The notes below the pieces were generated by a model, which was not told the origin of the DNA, searched no databases, and worked only from the letters and a program-made list of their open reading frames with translations. The position numbers and the translations under genes were made by a program. A stretch of 6,832 nucleotides of DNA from Bacteroidota bacterium (lineage in GTDB: Bacteria > Bacteroidota > Bacteroidia > Flavobacteriales > Flavobacteriaceae). The DNA is taken from the NCBI GenBank assembly GCA_023457535.1, contig JAEWLN010000100.1:1-6832 (forward strand), given 5' to 3'. Of this stretch, positions 5,707 to 6,832 are shown piece after piece. The stretch's first letter is position 1; each line of letters opens with the position of its first letter.

Positions 5707-6567
5707 ATGAAAACGATTATCGCCGCGGCGCTACTATTGGCTATGCCACTCCAGGCACAAGACTTCCAAGGTATGGCGGTCTATGAATCCAAAACCAGAA
5801 CTTCCGATATTTCCAAGCGCATGGACGCGGCCAAAGACCTGACACCCGAGATGCGCGCGATGGCTGAAAGCATGATGAAGCAGGCATTTGAAAAAACCTT
5901 TGTGCTTCATTTCGATCAATCGGCGTCCGTTTACAAAGAAGAAGAAAAACTCGACGCGCCAGGACAGGCCCAGCAACCCGGCCTACGGATGATGACTTCG
6001 ATGACAGGCGGCGGTGGCACTTTTTACAAAAACGTCAAAGACAAAACGTACACGGTCGACAAAGAATTCATGGGAAAAGAATTTCTGGTCAAAGATACGC
6101 TTGCACAGCTCAAATGGACCATGGGCAGTGAAACGCGTCAGATTGGCGGCTACACTTGTTATAAGGCCACTGCAGTACGCCCGGTAAGCAAGTCCGATAT
6201 CCGCAATTACCGCCCCAGGCAGCAGCGCGAACCCGCCAAAGAAAAAACCACGGGCATCATGACAGAGATCGATATCCCGGACAACACAACGGTCACCGCC
6301 TGGTACACGCCCGAAATTCCTGTAAGCCACGGACCTGAAAATTACTGGGGACTGCCGGGCCTGATCCTTGAAGCCAACGACGGAAAAACGGTCATCCTGT
6401 GTTCCAAGGTCGTGCTCAACCCCAAAGAAAAGACCGCGATCAAACCACCTACATCGGGTAAAGTTGTGTCGCAAAAAGAATATGACGAGACCGTGGTCAA
6501 AAAAATGGAGGAACTTCGCGAAATGCAAGGCCGTAACGGCGGTTTCCAAATGAGATTCGGACAATAA
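5707..6567 (+). CDS. GLPGLI family protein
   Basis: This 286-residue secreted or periplasmic protein belongs to the GLPGLI family, which is largely confined to Bacteroidota and has no established biochemical role. Residues 1-18 are a signal peptide (MKTIIAAALLLAMPLQAQ). The family signature WGLPGLIL sits at 214-221, preceded by the common 'VTAWYTPEIPVSHGPENY' segment. GGYTCYKA at 147-154 (Cys151) and VILCSKV (Cys232) give a cysteine pair that could form a disulfide. Residues of about 35-65 are Met- and charge-rich, probably helical ('KRMDAAKDLTPEMRAMAESMMK'). The C-terminal tail is Gly/Gln/Arg-rich (MQGRNGGFQMRFGQ). Its stop overlaps the next ATG by one base (TAATG). GLPGLI genes are commonly paired with outer-membrane beta-barrel or TonB-receptor-like genes, which fits the next gene here. 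Confidence 0.96.
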   Translation: MKTIIAAALLLAMPLQAQDFQGMAVYESKTRTSDISKRMDAAKDLTPEMRAMAESMMKQAFEKTFVLHFDQSASVYKEEEKLDAPGQAQQPGLRMMTSMTGGGGTFYKNVKDKTYTVDKEFMGKEFLVKDTLAQLKWTMGSETRQIGGYTCYKATAVRPVSKSDIRNYRPRQQREPAKEKTTGIMTEIDIPDNTTVTAWYTPEIPVSHGPENYWGLPGLILEANDGKTVILCSKVVLNPKEKTAIKPPTSGKVVSQKEYDETVVKKMEELREMQGRNGGFQMRFGQ

Positions 6568-6832
6568 TGAGACAACTACTGGTGTTGCTCGCTGTTTTGA
6601 TGACGGCGGTTTCGTGGGGCCAAAATATCAAACTCGACGGATCGATCCTGGACCCGTCGGGCAAACCGCTTGAAATGGCCAATGTCATGGCGGTAAACGC
6701 CTCTACCCAACAAATGGATTCGTACGCGATTACCAATGACAAAGGCCGATACCAGCTGACATTGAAAGCCAACGCAACATATACGGTGCGCGTGAGCTTC
6801 ATGGGGATGCAATCCAGGGAAATAACTTTGCG
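6567..6832 (+). CDS. Outer-membrane receptor/beta-barrel protein with carboxypeptidase-regulatory-like domain, 5' part only
   Basis: The frame is open from the ATG at 6567 to the window edge, 88 codons plus two bases, so only the N-terminus is seen. Residues 1-19 form a signal peptide (MRQLLVLLAVLMTAVSWGQ). Residues of about 21-88 match the CarboxypepD_reg-like / CarbopepD_reg_2 beta-sandwich: 'LDGSILDPSGKPLEMANVMAVN', then 'ITNDKGRYQLTLKANATYTVRVSFMGMQSREITL'. In Bacteroidota this domain usually leads a TonB-dependent receptor or an outer-membrane beta-barrel protein, which I infer here. The part that would decide (plug, barrel, TonB box) lies outside the window. Start and stop codons of the two genes overlap (TAATG), which points to coupled translation with the GLPGLI gene. 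Confidence 0.85.
   Translation, partial: MRQLLVLLAVLMTAVSWGQNIKLDGSILDPSGKPLEMANVMAVNASTQQMDSYAITNDKGRYQLTLKANATYTVRVSFMGMQSREITL

Noticed and set aside
5983..6564. Minus-strand 193-codon frame opposite the GLPGLI gene
   Set aside because: It is antisense to a gene with a clear signal peptide and GLPGLI signature; no protein family pattern is visible.

Overview
The window looks like chromosome of a member of the Bacteroidota, most likely a Flavobacteriaceae bacterium. Three things point there: two secreted proteins end in type IX secretion system (T9SS) type A sorting domains, one protein carries the GLPGLI family signature, and several upstream regions hold the Bacteroidota-type -7 element TAnnTTTG instead of a sigma-70 -10 box. 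Start codons are preceded by A/T-rich leaders without Shine-Dalgarno motifs, as is usual in this phylum. No mobile element, CRISPR array, tRNA or rRNA was seen. No genus can be fixed from the sequence alone.

Layout, left to right. Bases 1-143 hold no gene I can recognise, only an imperfect hairpin. Two minus-strand paralogues follow (193-1101 and 1193-2026). Both are secreted choice-of-anchor-J-like proteins with a C-terminal T9SS sorting domain, and each has its own promoter and intrinsic terminator. A divergent regulatory region (2027-2358) separates them from metK, which encodes S-adenosylmethionine synthetase on the plus strand. This region holds back-to-back promoters, an 8-bp dyad and a SAM-II-type riboswitch in the metK leader. 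metK ends at a strong intrinsic terminator. A gene-free convergent region of about 530 bases follows (3660-4192). It contains two copies of the palindrome TACAGAnnnTCTGTA that together form a 16-bp perfect inverted repeat. Next comes a minus-strand two-gene operon: a secreted protein of unknown function (4807-5589) and, overlapping it by one base, a deoxynucleoside kinase (4193-4807). Diverging from it is a plus-strand operon: a GLPGLI family protein (5707-6567) and, again overlapping by one base (TAATG), the start of an outer-membrane receptor or beta-barrel protein with a carboxypeptidase-regulatory-like domain, cut off by the window edge.

Functionally the window mixes core metabolism (SAM synthesis under probable feedback control by SAM; deoxynucleoside salvage) with cell-envelope functions (T9SS cargo, GLPGLI and outer-membrane protein). 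The most informative non-coding element is the SAM-II-type aptamer. It appears to carry an extra stem-loop in its linker and to overlap an 8-bp hairpin that would disrupt it. I found no convincing new multi-gene system. The least explained DNA is the 3660-4192 region with its paired palindromes.
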